64,000 bases of DNA from Janthinobacterium sp. 64 (GCF_002813325.1 NZ_PHUG01000001.1:1984001-2048000); one strand, 5' to 3'. Positions 37,161-46,464 are shown, numbered from the stretch's first letter. Notes: a model not told the origin generated them from the letters alone. Numbers and translations: made by a program.

Positions 37161-37949
37161 TCACTCATCAAACGCCCCATTTTGATAAGCAGCATATTCG
37201 GGGGAGCCGGCATGGTGGTTGCGCAAATGCGCCCCCAGGCCAGCTTCCGCACCCGCATCCCCGAGCTTATGCTGCACCTTGATCCCGAGCCACAGCACAT
37301 CGGCCGTCTGGCTCTCCATTGTCGCTGCTTTACCGAGCCGCTCAAGATAATGAGCCGCTTGCCGGTAGTCTTGCTGTTGGTAATACACGCGCACCAGGCC
37401 GGCATACGTGATTGCCGCGCCAGGTGCGATGCGCTCCGCCTTGAGCCAGTAGCCGGCGGCACGCGGGTAATCTTTCATGATCAGGCTGCACGCGGCCGCA
37501 TTATGCAGCGCCAGTTCAGGCGTGCCATACGCGGAATCTTGCAATGCGGCATCAAAATACGCCAGCGACTGCGCCGCGCGCCCGGTCTGGCACAGAAACA
37601 GGCCATAATTATTGCTCAACTCGGGATTGTGGGGCGCAAGGCGCAATGCGTAAAGAAAATCTTTTTCAGCAGCGGCAGGTTGACGCAGGGCAGCAAAAAT
37701 CAGGGCGCGCATGCCGCGCACCTGGGCGTTGCCCGGCAGCAGCTGCACCGCCTGATCCGCTTCTGTCAACGCCACCGCAAACTGGTCTTGCATATAATAG
37801 GCGCTGGCCAGCTGCAAGCGCAAGGCGGCGCGCTGCTCGACCGATGCGGCTTGCTGCTTGTCCGCGGTGGAAGCACAGCCGGCCAGCAGCACGCCCAGGC
37901 TGACAACAGCCGCGGCAAGTACGCCAGGATACGCCATGCGTCCCCGCAT
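37161..37949 (-). CDS. pilW: Type IV pilus biogenesis/stability lipoprotein PilW
   Basis: A 262-residue lipoprotein with lipobox LLAGC (Cys near residue 25) and about five TPR units, including LASAYYMQDQFAVALTEADQ, LPGNAQVRGMRALIF and LAPHNPELSNNYGLFLCQ. PilW (PilF) is the pilotin for the PilQ secretin of type IV pili. Its start shares a TGATG junction with the rlmN stop, so it is coupled to rlmN, and its stop is close to the RodZ-like start. Confidence 0.92.
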   Translation of the reverse strand: MRGRMAYPGVLAAAVVSLGVLLAGCASTADKQQAASVEQRAALRLQLASAYYMQDQFAVALTEADQAVQLLPGNAQVRGMRALIFAALRQPAAAEKDFLYALRLAPHNPELSNNYGLFLCQTGRAAQSLAYFDAALQDSAYGTPELALHNAAACSLIMKDYPRAAGYWLKAERIAPGAAITYAGLVRVYYQQQDYRQAAHYLERLGKAATMESQTADVLWLGIKVQHKLGDAGAEAGLGAHLRNHHAGSPEYAAYQNGAFDE

Positions 37950-39124
37950 CAGGAGCGGATCTCGACGATCTTGCCGAAATTGGCGCCGAATTTCTGTTGA
38001 TACTCGGTCATCTTTTCCATGCGCTCCTGCACCCGGGTGCGATCCTTGACTTCGCCGGCCAGCTGGCCGCAGGCCGCATCGATATCGTCGCCGCGCGTCT
38101 TGCGCACGGTGGTGATGATGCCGCCATCCATGAGGACTTGGGCAAAGGCCTTGATGCGGGGGTTTTTCGAGCGGAACAGGCCCGACTCGGGGAAAGGATT
38201 GAACGGAATCAGGTTGAACTTGCAGTTCACGCCGAACTCGCGGTCTTGCACCAGCGCCAGCAATTCGCGCGCGTGCTCGTCGCTGTCGTTGACGCCGTCG
38301 AGCATGCAGTATTCAAAGGTGATGAAATCGCGCGGGGCGAATTCCAGGTAGCGCTTGCAGGCCGCCATCAATTCCTTCAGCGGGTACTTCTTGTTCAGTG
38401 GAATCAAACCGTCGCGCAAGGCATCGTTCGAGGCGTGCAGCGAGACGGCCAGGGCCACCGGCACTTCCTGCGACAGCTTGTCCATCATCGGCACCACGCC
38501 CGAGGTCGACAGGGTCACGCGGCGGCGCGACAAGCCGTAGGCGTTGTCATCGAGCATCAATTTCAGGGCTGTGACGGTCGGCTCAAAGTTCAGCAGGGGC
38601 TCGCCCATGCCCATCATCACCACGTTGGTGATCTGGCGCTCGCCTTTCGGGCCCGGCTCGATGCCCTTGGTACGGCGCAATTCGAATTCCGCCATCCACA
38701 GCTGGCCGATGATTTCGCCGACACTGAGGTTGCGGTTGAAGCCTTGCTTGCCCGTCGAACAGAAACGACAGTTCACGGCGCAGCCAGCCTGGGTCGAGAT
38801 GCACAGGGTGCCGCGGTTTTCTTCCGGAATGAACACGGTTTCCACGGCATTGCCATTGCCCACGTCAACGAGCCACTTGCGCGTGCCATCCGTCGACGTG
38901 TGGTCGCTGATGATGGCCGGGGCGCGCACTTCGGCGCGCGTGGCCAGCTTGTCGCGCAGCGACTTGGCCAGATCCGTCATGGCGTCAAAGTCGGAGGCGC
39001 CGAACTGGTGTATCCAGCGTTGCAATTGTTTCGCACGAAACGGTTTCTCTCCCAACTCGGCGCAATAAGCGATGAGTTGCGCGGGATCGAGGTCCAGCAA
39101 GTTGGTGAGGGTCGTCGTATTCAT
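37949..39124 (-). CDS. rlmN: Dual-specificity 23S rRNA/tRNA adenine-C2 methyltransferase RlmN
   Basis: A 391-residue radical SAM enzyme methylating A2503 of 23S rRNA and A37 of some tRNAs. The cluster motif is [19 protein letters not shown] (C-x3-C-x2-C). Other markers are [29 protein letters not shown] and a C-terminal cysteine in ACGQLAGE that forms the methyl relay. Length is normal. It heads the pilW and RodZ-like operon. Confidence 0.97.
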   Translation of the reverse strand: MNTTTLTNLLDLDPAQLIAYCAELGEKPFRAKQLQRWIHQFGASDFDAMTDLAKSLRDKLATRAEVRAPAIISDHTSTDGTRKWLVDVGNGNAVETVFIPEENRGTLCISTQAGCAVNCRFCSTGKQGFNRNLSVGEIIGQLWMAEFELRRTKGIEPGPKGERQITNVVMMGMGEPLLNFEPTVTALKLMLDDNAYGLSRRRVTLSTSGVVPMMDKLSQEVPVALAVSLHASNDALRDGLIPLNKKYPLKELMAACKRYLEFAPRDFITFEYCMLDGVNDSDEHARELLALVQDREFGVNCKFNLIPFNPFPESGLFRSKNPRIKAFAQVLMDGGIITTVRKTRGDDIDAACGQLAGEVKDRTRVQERMEKMTEYQQKFGANFGKIVEIRS

Positions 39125-39249
39125 GATCTTGTCTATTCTAAAAATCCGTCCCCGCGCGCATCCGGAGCGAAAACTCCACAGCGCAGCGGGAACAGGGGGT
39201 GATAAGTTATTTCACAGATAACGCCAGGAAATAACGTTATCTAAGGCAA

Positions 39250-39666
39250 TTAAGCCTTCAGTTCTGGGAAGAAGTAAGCGATTTCCACTTTAGCAGCTTC
39301 GACAGCGTCGGAACCGTGTACGGCGTTAGCGTCGATCGAATCGGCGAAATCGGCGCGGATCGTGCCTTTTTCTGCTTTCTTCGGATCGGTCGCGCCCATC
39401 AGGTCACGGTGGGCCAGAACGGCGTTTTCGCCTTCCAGAGCCTGGATCATGACTGGACCGGAAACCATGAAGTCGACCAGATCCTTGAAGAAGCCGCGCT
39501 CTTTGTGCGCTGCGTAGAAGCCTTCAGCTTGTTCGCGCGACAGTTGGGTCATGCGTGCTGCAACGATTTTCAGGCCAGCGTTTTCAAAACGCGAGTAGAT
39601 TTGACCGATTACGTTTTTTGCAACTGCGTCTGGTTTGATGATCGACAGGGTGCGTTCGATTGCCAT
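39250..39666 (-). CDS. ndk: Nucleoside diphosphate kinase (Ndk)
   Basis: A 138-residue enzyme exchanging phosphate between nucleoside di- and triphosphates. [20 protein letters not shown] opens the protein, and the catalytic histidine is in NAVHGSD near residue 117. ATG 39666 is preceded by GGAG nine bases upstream; a frame extending 19 residues further is not family-like. A hairpin AGATAACG/CGTTATCT lies just past the stop without a clear T-run. Confidence 0.97.
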   Translation of the reverse strand: MAIERTLSIIKPDAVAKNVIGQIYSRFENAGLKIVAARMTQLSREQAEGFYAAHKERGFFKDLVDFMVSGPVMIQALEGENAVLAHRDLMGATDPKKAEKGTIRADFADSIDANAVHGSDAVEAAKVEIAYFFPELKA

Positions 39667-39818
39667 GTGTGAAAACTCCAATAAAAAGTAAGGTTTAAAA
39701 CGGTAAATTGAGAACTCAATCAACCTTTGATTTTACCATACTCCACCCCATATCACCCAGAGAGGCAGGGGGTGTCTTGCCGCCCCACCCCCGTTTAATG
39801 AAATCTTAAGCTGCTTTT

Positions 39819-39847
39819 TTGGCAAATTCCGGCCCTCATGCTATCCT
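39819..39847 (+). promoter_or_regulatory. Sigma70-type promoter of the YccA-like gene
   Basis: TTGGCA (39819-39824), 17 bases, then TATCCT (39842-39847), about 40 bases before the ATG at 39888. A GGAGG ribosome site follows. Confidence 0.6.
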
Positions 39848-39887
39848 TGAGTAAAGCAGTAATTTGAATTGACAACACGGAGGCACT

Positions 39888-40574
39888 ATGAATCAGAACA
39901 TGCAACGCACCTTTGACCTGTCGGGGGGCATGCAGCAAGTCCGCCATCAGGTCTTGCGCAACACTTACTGGCTGCTGGCGCTGTCCATGATACCGACCGT
40001 GCTGGGCGCCTTCATCGGCGTGCAAATGCACTTGCCGATGCTGACCGGCGGCATGGGTTTCATCATCTTCATGGCCGTCGCCTTCGGCTTCATGTACGCG
40101 ATTGAAAAAACCAAGAACTCGGGCCTCGGCGTCGCCGTCCTGCTGGGCTTTACCTTCTTCATGGGCCTGATGCTCACGCCTATCCTGACGCGCACGCTCG
40201 GCTACTCGAACGGCGGCATGCTGATCATGACCGCGTTCGGCGGCACGGCCACCATCCTGGCCGTGATGGCGACGATCGCCACGGTCTCGAAGCGCGACTT
40301 CTCGGCCATGGGCAAATGGCTGTTCGCCGGCGTGATCGTGCTGATCCTGGCATCGGTGGCGAACATTTTCCTGGGCCTGTCGGCACTGTCGATCGTAATC
40401 TCCATGGTCGCCATCGCCATCTTCTCGGCCTACATCCTGTATGACGTGCAGCAAATCATCAACGGCGGCGAGACCAACTACATCTCGGCCACCCTGCGCA
40501 TCTACCTGGACGTGTACAACATCTTCACCAGCTTGCTCTCTTTGCTGGGCTTCGCCGGCGGCAGCCGCGACTAA
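39888..40574 (+). CDS. Bax inhibitor-1/YccA family membrane protein
   Basis: A 228-residue protein with seven predicted transmembrane segments and the family's C-terminal aspartates (ILYDVQQIINGGETNYI, LRIYLDVYNIFTSLL). In E. coli YccA is an FtsH substrate and inhibitor that interacts with HflKC. The window also carries hflK and hflC, though distant. It is monocistronic, with its own promoter and a strong terminator. Confidence 0.92.
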   Translation: MNQNMQRTFDLSGGMQQVRHQVLRNTYWLLALSMIPTVLGAFIGVQMHLPMLTGGMGFIIFMAVAFGFMYAIEKTKNSGLGVAVLLGFTFFMGLMLTPILTRTLGYSNGGMLIMTAFGGTATILAVMATIATVSKRDFSAMGKWLFAGVIVLILASVANIFLGLSALSIVISMVAIAIFSAYILYDVQQIINGGETNYISATLRIYLDVYNIFTSLLSLLGFAGGSRD

Positions 40575-40590
40575 GCGCTGCGCTTAAACA

Positions 40591-40618
40591 AAAAGCCGAC
40601 CCTCGGGTCGGCTTTTTT
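40591..40618. terminator. Bidirectional terminator between the YccA-like and LysR genes
   Basis: Stem AAAAGCCGACC/GGGTCGGCTTTT with T-runs on both strands, between two convergent genes. It serves both. Confidence 0.92.
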
Positions 40619-40631
40619 ACGTCTGTCGCAT

Positions 40632-41477
40632 CTACTTGATCTTCTCCGCCACTTCCAGCAGGCAGGCGCGGGCGCGGTCCAGGGTCGGGTTGTCGCGCTG
40701 GGCCGCGTAGACGGCGTAGGCGGAATGCGAGAATTCGGGCGCGTCGCGCACGCGGTGCAGCAAACCGGCATCGAGATAGGGTTGCGCGCTGCCGATGCGA
40801 AAATAACTGGCGCCGCCCACTTCCAGCAGATACACGAGCGCCAGCGGTCCCAGCGAAATCGAGACGGGCGGGCTGCTCAGCTCCGGATACGTCGCCTGGT
40901 GGTTGGCCGCGAAGCTGGGTCCCCAGTCCACATACACATACGTATCGGCATGCATCTGCCCGTCGGCGCGCGTGGTCACCATCACGAGCTTTTCCTCGGC
41001 CAGCAATTCGCTGGCCAGGCCCGGGCGCTGCGGCGGGTTGTACAGCACGGCCAGGTCGAGCGAGCCGTCATGCACGGCGTCGAGCAGGCGCGCCGGGCTG
41101 TCGACTTCCGCGCGCAAGGCGATCTCGGGGCAATCGCGGCTCATGCGTATGAGCCAGTCTCCGAGCAGCGGCTGCCACAGGCTCAGTTCGCAGCCGATGC
41201 TGACGGCGTCATCGCGCCCCGGCGGCAAGGCTACCTGGTGGCGCGCCCGCTCCCACACCTGCACCATGGTGGCCGCATGGCGCATGAAGCGCTCGCCGGC
41301 CGACGTCAGCCGCGCGCCCGCCTTGTTGCGCACGAACAGCTGGCGCCCCAGTTGCTGCTCCAGCGTGCGGATGCGGGCGCTGACGGCCGTCTGCGTCACG
41401 TGCATGCGCTCGGCTGCCATGATGAAGCTGCCGCAGGACGCCACTTCGAGGAAGGTACGCGCTTGATTGATATCCAT
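40632..41477 (-). CDS. LysR family transcriptional regulator
   Basis: A 281-residue LysR regulator starting MDINQARTFLEVASCGSFIM. The winged HTH includes HVTQTAVSARIRTLEQQLGR and the effector domain follows. ATG 41477 is preferred over a TTG three bases upstream. It lies 28 bases downstream of cfa on the same strand, so it may be cotranscribed with it. The target is unknown. Confidence 0.9.
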   Translation of the reverse strand: MDINQARTFLEVASCGSFIMAAERMHVTQTAVSARIRTLEQQLGRQLFVRNKAGARLTSAGERFMRHAATMVQVWERARHQVALPPGRDDAVSIGCELSLWQPLLGDWLIRMSRDCPEIALRAEVDSPARLLDAVHDGSLDLAVLYNPPQRPGLASELLAEEKLVMVTTRADGQMHADTYVYVDWGPSFAANHQATYPELSSPPVSISLGPLALVYLLEVGGASYFRIGSAQPYLDAGLLHRVRDAPEFSHSAYAVYAAQRDNPTLDRARACLLEVAEKIK

Positions 41478-41505
41478 CAAGCCATGATATCAGCTGCCGC
41501 GCAGA

Positions 41506-42681
41506 TCAACTGACACGCTCGTAACCGCCCAGCACGCCCTGCTTCGACAAGACCCATTGCCACAGCTGCAAGTCGCGCGCGCGGAAGGCACCGGCGCAAG
41601 ACAGCAAATAATACGACCACATGCGGTGAAAGCGCTCGCCCAGCTGGCCAGCAAAGCGCGGCCACGCCTGCTCGAAATTGGCGCGCCAGGCCATCAGGGT
41701 CTTGTCGTAGTCGGCGCCGAAGTTGTGCAAGTCTTCGGCGACAAACAGATCGTCCATGGCGTCGCCGATCTGGCCGATCGACGGCAAGTCGCCGTTCGGG
41801 AAGATGTATTTGTCGATCCACGGGTCGCACGCGGATTGGCGCTTGTTCTTGCCGATCGTGTGCAGCAGGAACAGGCCGTCGTCTTCCAGGCAGCGGTGCG
41901 CCACTTCCATGAAGGTGCGGTGGTTCTTGTGTCCCACGTGCTCGAACATGCCGATGCTGACGATGCGGTCGAATTTTTCATCGGTGTCGCGGTAATCCTG
42001 CAGGCGGAAGTCCAGCTGCTCGCCGCCCGGCATGCCGCGCGCATAGGCGGCCTGCTCTTGCGAGATGGTCACGCCCACGCACTGCACCTGGTATTTTTCC
42101 GCCGCATAGCGCATGAAACTGCCCCAGCCGCAGCCGATGTCGAGCACGCGCATGCCCGGCTCCAGCCTGAGCTTGCGGCAGATCAGATCGAGCTTGGCTT
42201 CCTGCGCCTCGGCCAGATTGGCCGCATCCTTCCAGTAGCCGCAGGTATAGGTCATGCGCGGATCGAGCATGGCCGCATAGAAGGCGTTGCCCAGGTCATA
42301 GTGCTCCTTGCCCACCATCCACGCGCGGCGCTCCGTCTGCAAGTTGAACAGGCGCGCGGTCAGGGCGTGGAAGACCAGGCGCATGGGGCGCACGTCGTCG
42401 GCCACCCTGGCGCGCAACAGATGGCAAAAGAATTCGTCGAGCTCGCTCGCATCCCAGTCGCCATCCATGTACGCTTCGCCCAGGCCCAGGTTGCCGCTGG
42501 CGAAGGCCCGTTCCGGCACGCCCGGTTTGCGCAGCTGCATATCCCAGGCGGCGCGCCCGTTCAGGTGGATGTCGGCCCTGGCCAGCAATTCGGCCGCTTC
42601 GCGCGTCAGCCGCGTGTCGAGCCGAAGTTCCGTACTAGCTGCTGGTGCTTGGTGTAACTGTGTCATTTGCTGCGTGTTCAT
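41506..42681 (-). CDS. cfa: Cyclopropane-fatty-acyl-phospholipid synthase
   Basis: A 391-residue SAM-dependent enzyme that adds a methylene bridge across double bonds of membrane phospholipid acyl chains. The SAM site is VLDIGCGWGSFMRYAAEKYQ with GVTISQEQAAYARG after it. The N-terminal lipid-binding domain has GNLGLGEAYMDGDWD. Other markers are EHYDLGNAFYAAMLDPRMTY and IGMFEHVGHKNH. The ATG at 42681 has a GGAGG-type site upstream. cfa genes are commonly RpoS-controlled, and rpoS is in this window, but no sigma-S promoter was proven here. Confidence 0.96.
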   Translation of the reverse strand: MNTQQMTQLHQAPAASTELRLDTRLTREAAELLARADIHLNGRAAWDMQLRKPGVPERAFASGNLGLGEAYMDGDWDASELDEFFCHLLRARVADDVRPMRLVFHALTARLFNLQTERRAWMVGKEHYDLGNAFYAAMLDPRMTYTCGYWKDAANLAEAQEAKLDLICRKLRLEPGMRVLDIGCGWGSFMRYAAEKYQVQCVGVTISQEQAAYARGMPGGEQLDFRLQDYRDTDEKFDRIVSIGMFEHVGHKNHRTFMEVAHRCLEDDGLFLLHTIGKNKRQSACDPWIDKYIFPNGDLPSIGQIGDAMDDLFVAEDLHNFGADYDKTLMAWRANFEQAWPRFAGQLGERFHRMWSYYLLSCAGAFRARDLQLWQWVLSKQGVLGGYERVS

Positions 42682-42786
42682 GCCCTGCCGCCTCCGGATG
42701 GTTGTCGGTGCTGGCGCCGCGCCAGCCATCAAATTATCCGCCCGCCATCACCATCTGGATAATGAAACATCGTGGCCATTCATATC

Positions 42787-42824
42787 AAAATAATTGCTGT
42801 AAAATGATTTGAATCAATTATTTT
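42787..42824. promoter_or_regulatory. AT-rich nested inverted repeats upstream of cfa
   Basis: Outer arms AAAATAATT (42787-42795) and AATTATTTT (42816-42824), with an inner TGATTTGAATCA (42805-42816). It lies about 110-140 bases upstream of the cfa start in an otherwise GC-rich area. It may be a regulator or bending-protein site; no protein is assigned. Confidence 0.35.
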
Positions 42825-42860
42825 ATGGAAATATCTTATACAAGAAGCGCGCCGCAGCAT

Positions 42861-42884
42861 GAAAAAGCCGCCTGTACGGCGGCT
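42861..42884 (-). terminator. Rho-independent terminator after the JmjC-type cupin gene
   Basis: Minus-strand stem AGCCGCC/GGCGGCT with a short loop (GTAC/TGTA-type) and a TTTTTC tail, about 25 bases past the cupin stop at 42909. Confidence 0.85.
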
Positions 42885-42908
42885 GTTCGCGGTAGATGAG
42901 CCCGTCAA

Positions 42909-43943
42909 TCAAAAGTCGTGATTCGGCGGATACTTGCTGTAAAAATCGTTATCCCATTTGAAGTTGGTAAACGCCACCGTCATCGACACGTCGAGCGCCT
43001 CGACGAAATGCCAGCAGCCGACGGGCAAGAACAGGATCTCGCCCGGCGCCAGCACGCATTCGCGCACCTGCACGTCGGCCATCAGCGGATAGCGCCGCAC
43101 GTCGATGTCGCGCCCGTCGACGGGGGTAAAACAGTGGCGCTGGTTGTACACGCGCGCTACCTCGCAGGCGGCCATGATGCGCAGGCGCTTGCGCCCTTGG
43201 ACCTGCGCCATGAAGTTGTTCGTCAAGTCGTGGTGGAATGGCGTCACCGTGCCGGCCGGGCCAAACCATAAAAAACCCGTGGGGCCGCCACTCTGCTCCA
43301 GGTATTCGGGCAGCTGGCCGATATCGTCCCACAGCTCGCGCAAGGCTTGCCGGTTCTGCGAATCGTTGTTCGCCGTCATATAGAAATCGTTGGTCGCGCC
43401 GCTGCCCTCGACCAGGCTGGCGTACTCGCCGAAGGCCATCTTGCGCTTGTGCGCCACGCTGTTCATTTCGTACTGCGCGTCCGCTTCGCGGCCGAACTGC
43501 ACTTCCACTTCGCGCTGCGCATAATGTTCGCGGAAATAGGCGGGACTCCACTTTCGGATCGCCGGCCAGTCGTCCATCATGCCCGTGATGATGACGGGCT
43601 GGTTGGTGGAGTAGTACTCGTCGAGGAATTCCTGCGCGGAGAGCTTGTCGCGACGCGGTATCTCGGGCGAACGCAGCTGATTGAGCTTGCGCTGAATGTC
43701 GATCACCCAGTCGCGCTTGGCCAGGCGGTTCGACAGGCGCACGGCGCCGGCCAGGTAGGGACTCTGCAGCGCCAGCTCGATTTCGCGGCGCGCCAGCGGC
43801 TCCGCGATGCCGGCCTGCTGCAGCACCGGCATCAGCGCCGACGGATGACTTCCCAGCATGAGGTTTTCCGCGATCCAGCTGCGCCACTCGCGGCTCAGTT
43901 CCTGTTCCGGATGTTTTACTCCGAATGTCGATACCGCCGCCAT
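42909..43943 (-). CDS. JmjC-type cupin protein (cupin_8), probable Fe(II)/2-oxoglutarate oxygenase
   Basis: A 344-residue protein with an N-terminal helical region and a C-terminal cupin_8/JmjC domain. Metal ligands fit FHHDLTNNFMAQVQGRKRLR (HxD motif) and the later GCWHFVEAL (distal histidine). Other family segments are PVIITGMMDDWPAIRKWSPA and GFLWFGPAGTVTPF. Such enzymes hydroxylate proteins or small molecules; the substrate is unknown. AGGAG lies eight bases before the ATG. It follows the chitinase gene on the same strand. Confidence 0.88.
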   Translation of the reverse strand: MAAVSTFGVKHPEQELSREWRSWIAENLMLGSHPSALMPVLQQAGIAEPLARREIELALQSPYLAGAVRLSNRLAKRDWVIDIQRKLNQLRSPEIPRRDKLSAQEFLDEYYSTNQPVIITGMMDDWPAIRKWSPAYFREHYAQREVEVQFGREADAQYEMNSVAHKRKMAFGEYASLVEGSGATNDFYMTANNDSQNRQALRELWDDIGQLPEYLEQSGGPTGFLWFGPAGTVTPFHHDLTNNFMAQVQGRKRLRIMAACEVARVYNQRHCFTPVDGRDIDVRRYPLMADVQVRECVLAPGEILFLPVGCWHFVEALDVSMTVAFTNFKWDNDFYSKYPPNHDF

Positions 43944-44020
43944 CGCCCGTCTCCTGTTTTTTATGTGAACAGGCGGCCGGACAGCACTGCCGCCCGGCCG
44001 CGTCTTGCTCTACTCCAGTG

Positions 44021-45961
44021 TTACCGCACTTTCCACACTTCGGTTGCCAGCACGCCATTCGCATCGCCATCGAGTTCCCACGAGAACGCGCCGCGCAAGC
44101 CCTGGTCCTTCACATATTTCACCTTGGTGCCGATGACGGTCGGATCGTCGTAGCTCCACCACTGGCCACCCGCGCCCGTGTACAGGTACAGCTGCTTGGT
44201 CACGGGATGGTAGTAGCGCGTGCCGGTCTTGGCGACGAGGATTTTATAGTCCTCGATGCCCGACTCGTAGGTGCCCGGCGCCGTGCCCGTCGCTGCCTGG
44301 TACAGGCCATCGCCGTTCGGTCCCGGCGCCACGCCCGTCCAGCCGCGGCCATAGAACGGTATGCCCAGCAGCAGCTTGTCGCGCGGCACGCCGGCGGCAA
44401 TCATGTACTGCACCGCCTTGTCGCCCACGTATTCGCGCGCCATGCCCGTCGACGGATCGGCAGGGTCGGCAAACAGCTGGGCGTTGAAATTGGTGCTGTT
44501 TTCCCAGCCGCCGTGGAAATCGTAGGTCATCAGGTTGATCCAGTCCATGTACTGCGAGTACAGGGCCGGTTCCGTGTTGTCGATCTTGTCCTTGCCGGCA
44601 CCGACGGCCGCCGTCAACAGGTAGCGCTTGCCGTTGGCTGCACCGAGCGCATCGAGCTGGCTGCGAAATTCCGCCATCAGCAAGGTGAAGTTGCGCTTGT
44701 CATTCGGGCTGACCGTGTTGTACGGCTGGCCGCCGCCGACCGGATACTCCCAATCGATGTCGATGCCGTCAAAGATGTTGGCCGCCGCGCCCACGCCGCC
44801 GCGACCGCCCTGCACCGGCAGGTTGCCCTTGATGTAGATGTCGATGCACGAGCGCACCATCTGCTTGCGCAACGCATCGGTGGCCGAACCGACGGAGAAG
44901 TTCTTCGACCAGCTCCAGCCGCCCAGCGAGATGAACAATTTGAGGTTAGGGTGCGCCGCCTTGAGTTTTTTCAGCTGCAGGAAGTTGCCCGACAAGGGAG
45001 CATCCCAGGGAATCGCCTGGCCATCGACGGTGCGCTTCGGCGTGCGGATGTAGTCGGCCTCGGCATCGCCGCCCGTGCCCGCATCGGGCGAATTCGGATT
45101 CGTCGCGCCCGGCTCGGCCTTGGTGATCATGCCGCATTCATAACCGCCGTTTTTCGGGTAGATATTGCCGAAGGCGTAGTTGATGAAGGTCAGCTTGTCG
45201 GCCACGCCGCTCGTGTGCACGTTCGCCACTTCATAGTCGCGGCCATACACGCCCCACTGCGCGAAATAGGAACCGACTTCGCGGCCCGTTGGCGTTGGCG
45301 TCGGTGTTGGAGTTGGTGTTGGAGTCGGTGTCGGTGTTGGAGTAGGCGTCGGGGTCGGCGTGGTGCTGCAGATCTCCAGGCTGGTCCACGGCTTGCCCGT
45401 GCCGGCGGCGCCGCTGCTGGTCGAGGGGTTGTCGCCCTGCGTCCAGTAGTTGGCGCGGTAATTCGTGCCCGCATGGCTGACGGTGGCGCCCGCGCTGTAG
45501 GCCGTGCCGGCCACCCATGCCAGCGCGCAGGTGCCACCGGTTGGCGTCGGTGTCGGGGTGGGCGTCGGGTTCGGCGTGGGCGCCGGTGTCGGAGTCGGAG
45601 TGGGCGTCGGTGTCGGCGTCGGCGTTGGGGTCGGCGTAGGAGTTGGCGTAGTTCCGCCATCGCAAGTGCCGCCCGCGCTCCACAGGCTAGGCGTGGAAAC
45701 GGGATTCCAGCCCGAGCCCACGTGATCGGTCTGCGTTACCAGGGCCGTGTAATTGGCGCCCAGGTAAGTGACCACCGTGCCGGCGTTATACGTACCGCCC
45801 TCTTGCCACGGCACGCAGGCGACGACCGCGCTGGCCGCCAGCAATTGCGAGCCGCCCGGCGCGCTGGCGTCGCCGCCACCGCCGCATGCCGCCAGCACGC
45901 CACCGCTGGCCAGACATACCATCATGTTCCTGATTGTTTTTTTAAGTATTAAGTTTTCCAC
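44021..45961 (-). CDS. GH18 chitinase lipoprotein with two chitin-binding modules
   Basis: A 646-residue enzyme. The N-terminus has a signal with lipobox LAAC (residues 23-26) followed by GGGGD. Two CBM5/12-like modules follow (about 48-100 with [20 protein letters not shown]; about 143-197 with [20 protein letters not shown]), each with a Thr-Pro repeat linker. The GH18 catalytic domain runs from about 228 to the end. The active site is [10 protein letters not shown] with catalytic Glu near 404, and [16 protein letters not shown] and [13 protein letters not shown] support it. The GTG at 45961 has AGGAGA five bases upstream. It hydrolyses chitin and is probably held at the outer membrane. Confidence 0.93.
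   Translation of the reverse strand: MENLILKKTIRNMMVCLASGGVLAACGGGGDASAPGGSQLLAASAVVACVPWQEGGTYNAGTVVTYLGANYTALVTQTDHVGSGWNPVSTPSLWSAGGTCDGGTTPTPTPTPTPTPTPTPTPTPTPAPTPNPTPTPTPTPTGGTCALAWVAGTAYSAGATVSHAGTNYRANYWTQGDNPSTSSGAAGTGKPWTSLEICSTTPTPTPTPTPTPTPTPTPTPTPTPTGREVGSYFAQWGVYGRDYEVANVHTSGVADKLTFINYAFGNIYPKNGGYECGMITKAEPGATNPNSPDAGTGGDAEADYIRTPKRTVDGQAIPWDAPLSGNFLQLKKLKAAHPNLKLFISLGGWSWSKNFSVGSATDALRKQMVRSCIDIYIKGNLPVQGGRGGVGAAANIFDGIDIDWEYPVGGGQPYNTVSPNDKRNFTLLMAEFRSQLDALGAANGKRYLLTAAVGAGKDKIDNTEPALYSQYMDWINLMTYDFHGGWENSTNFNAQLFADPADPSTGMAREYVGDKAVQYMIAAGVPRDKLLLGIPFYGRGWTGVAPGPNGDGLYQAATGTAPGTYESGIEDYKILVAKTGTRYYHPVTKQLYLYTGAGGQWWSYDDPTVIGTKVKYVKDQGLRGAFSWELDGDANGVLATEVWKVR
45288..45363. repeat. 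Thr-Pro linker repeat 2 of the chitinase
   Basis: An array of six-base GGNGTN-type units encodes about 24 Thr-Pro residues between the second chitin-binding module and the catalytic domain. Third positions vary, so it is degenerate. Confidence 0.8.
45541..45650. repeat. Thr-Pro linker repeat 1 of the chitinase
   Basis: A longer array of GGNGTN-type units encodes about 36 Thr-Pro-type residues, interrupted by Ala-Pro and Asn-Pro, between the two chitin-binding modules. The regular period could allow slippage-driven length variation. Confidence 0.8.
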
Positions 45962-46070
45962 GCTGTCTCCTGTTCAGGTTTGTGGAGTGCCACTCTGCTT
46001 CGTCAATAGTTACCCTTGATCTGGTTTTTGCAGTTGCAAGAACAGCATGCTGCTGAAAAAATAGGCGGTC

Positions 46071-46110
46071 AAGTGGTTTTGAAGTGGCCTCAAAGTGGGC
46101 AATACCACTT
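46071..46110 (-). promoter_or_regulatory. 11-bp-phased direct repeats upstream of the chitinase gene
   Basis: AAGTGG occurs at 46071, 46082 and 46093, an exact 11-base period (read as CCACTT on the chitinase strand), followed by an inverted CCACTT at 46105-46110. On the minus strand the last repeat is joined to TTGACC, a possible -35. Tandem hexamers one helical turn apart fit a PhoB/OmpR-type response regulator. The regulator itself is unknown. Confidence 0.55.
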
Positions 46111-46295
46111 CGAGCAGAAAGCGCAGCAGAGGGGGTAGACGGCGTGTTGTCCTACTGGACAAGCAAAAAACGGCAGAGGGAGGGCAAAAAAAGACGCTGA
46201 ATCTGGAAAAGACAGACCAGTTTTATAACACGCTGTAACTGGTATTAGCGCGGAAGCAGGGCCAGCACATGGGGGAGCTTCAGCGCGCCTGAAAA

Positions 46296-46453
46296 ACGTT
46301 CAGAGCAAGGCGCCTTGCCGAAGACAGTACGAATAGTACGGCGAGGCAAGGCAACGCAGCTATGGACGTTTTTCTACGTTCAGGGCAAGACGCCTTGCCA
46401 AAGACAGTACGCAGGTACGGCGAGGCAAGGCAACGCAGCTATGGACGTTTTCT
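46296..46453. repeat. Two tandem copies of an 80-base repeat with internal hairpin
   Basis: Unit 1 (about 46296-46375) and unit 2 (46376-46453) share ACGTTCAG(A/G)GCAAG, CGCCTTGCC(G/A)AAGACAGTACG and CGGCGAGGCAAGGCAACGCAG, ending TATGGACGTTTT. Each contains GCCTTGCC and GGCAAGGC arms with an AGTACG/GTACGG core, giving a hairpin. Unit 2 is shorter by a few bases. It lies at the end of rlmD. Confidence 0.8.
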
Positions 46454-46464
46454 CAGGTGTGCCC

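Larger units (their letters stand above)
45962..46464. other. Intergenic region between rlmD and chitinase
   Basis: About 500 bases without a supportable gene. It holds the phased AAGTGG repeats (46071-46110), a 10-bp palindrome CAGCATGCTG near 46043-46052, an undescribed stretch from 46111 to 46295 in which I see nothing, and an 80-base tandem repeat at 46296-46453. Confidence 0.6.

Noticed and set aside
45288..45650. CRISPR array
   Set aside because: The periodic pattern is a 6-base coding repeat for Thr-Pro, with no spacers or cas genes.
43925..45952. 675-codon frame opposite the chitinase
   Set aside because: Product is Arg/Ala/Gly-rich with artificial VGVGV runs from the Thr-Pro linkers; it is the mirror of a real gene.
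46296..46453. Attachment site or CRISPR-like repeat
   Set aside because: Only two tandem copies with no spacer, integrase or cas gene; a hairpin repeat is the simpler reading.
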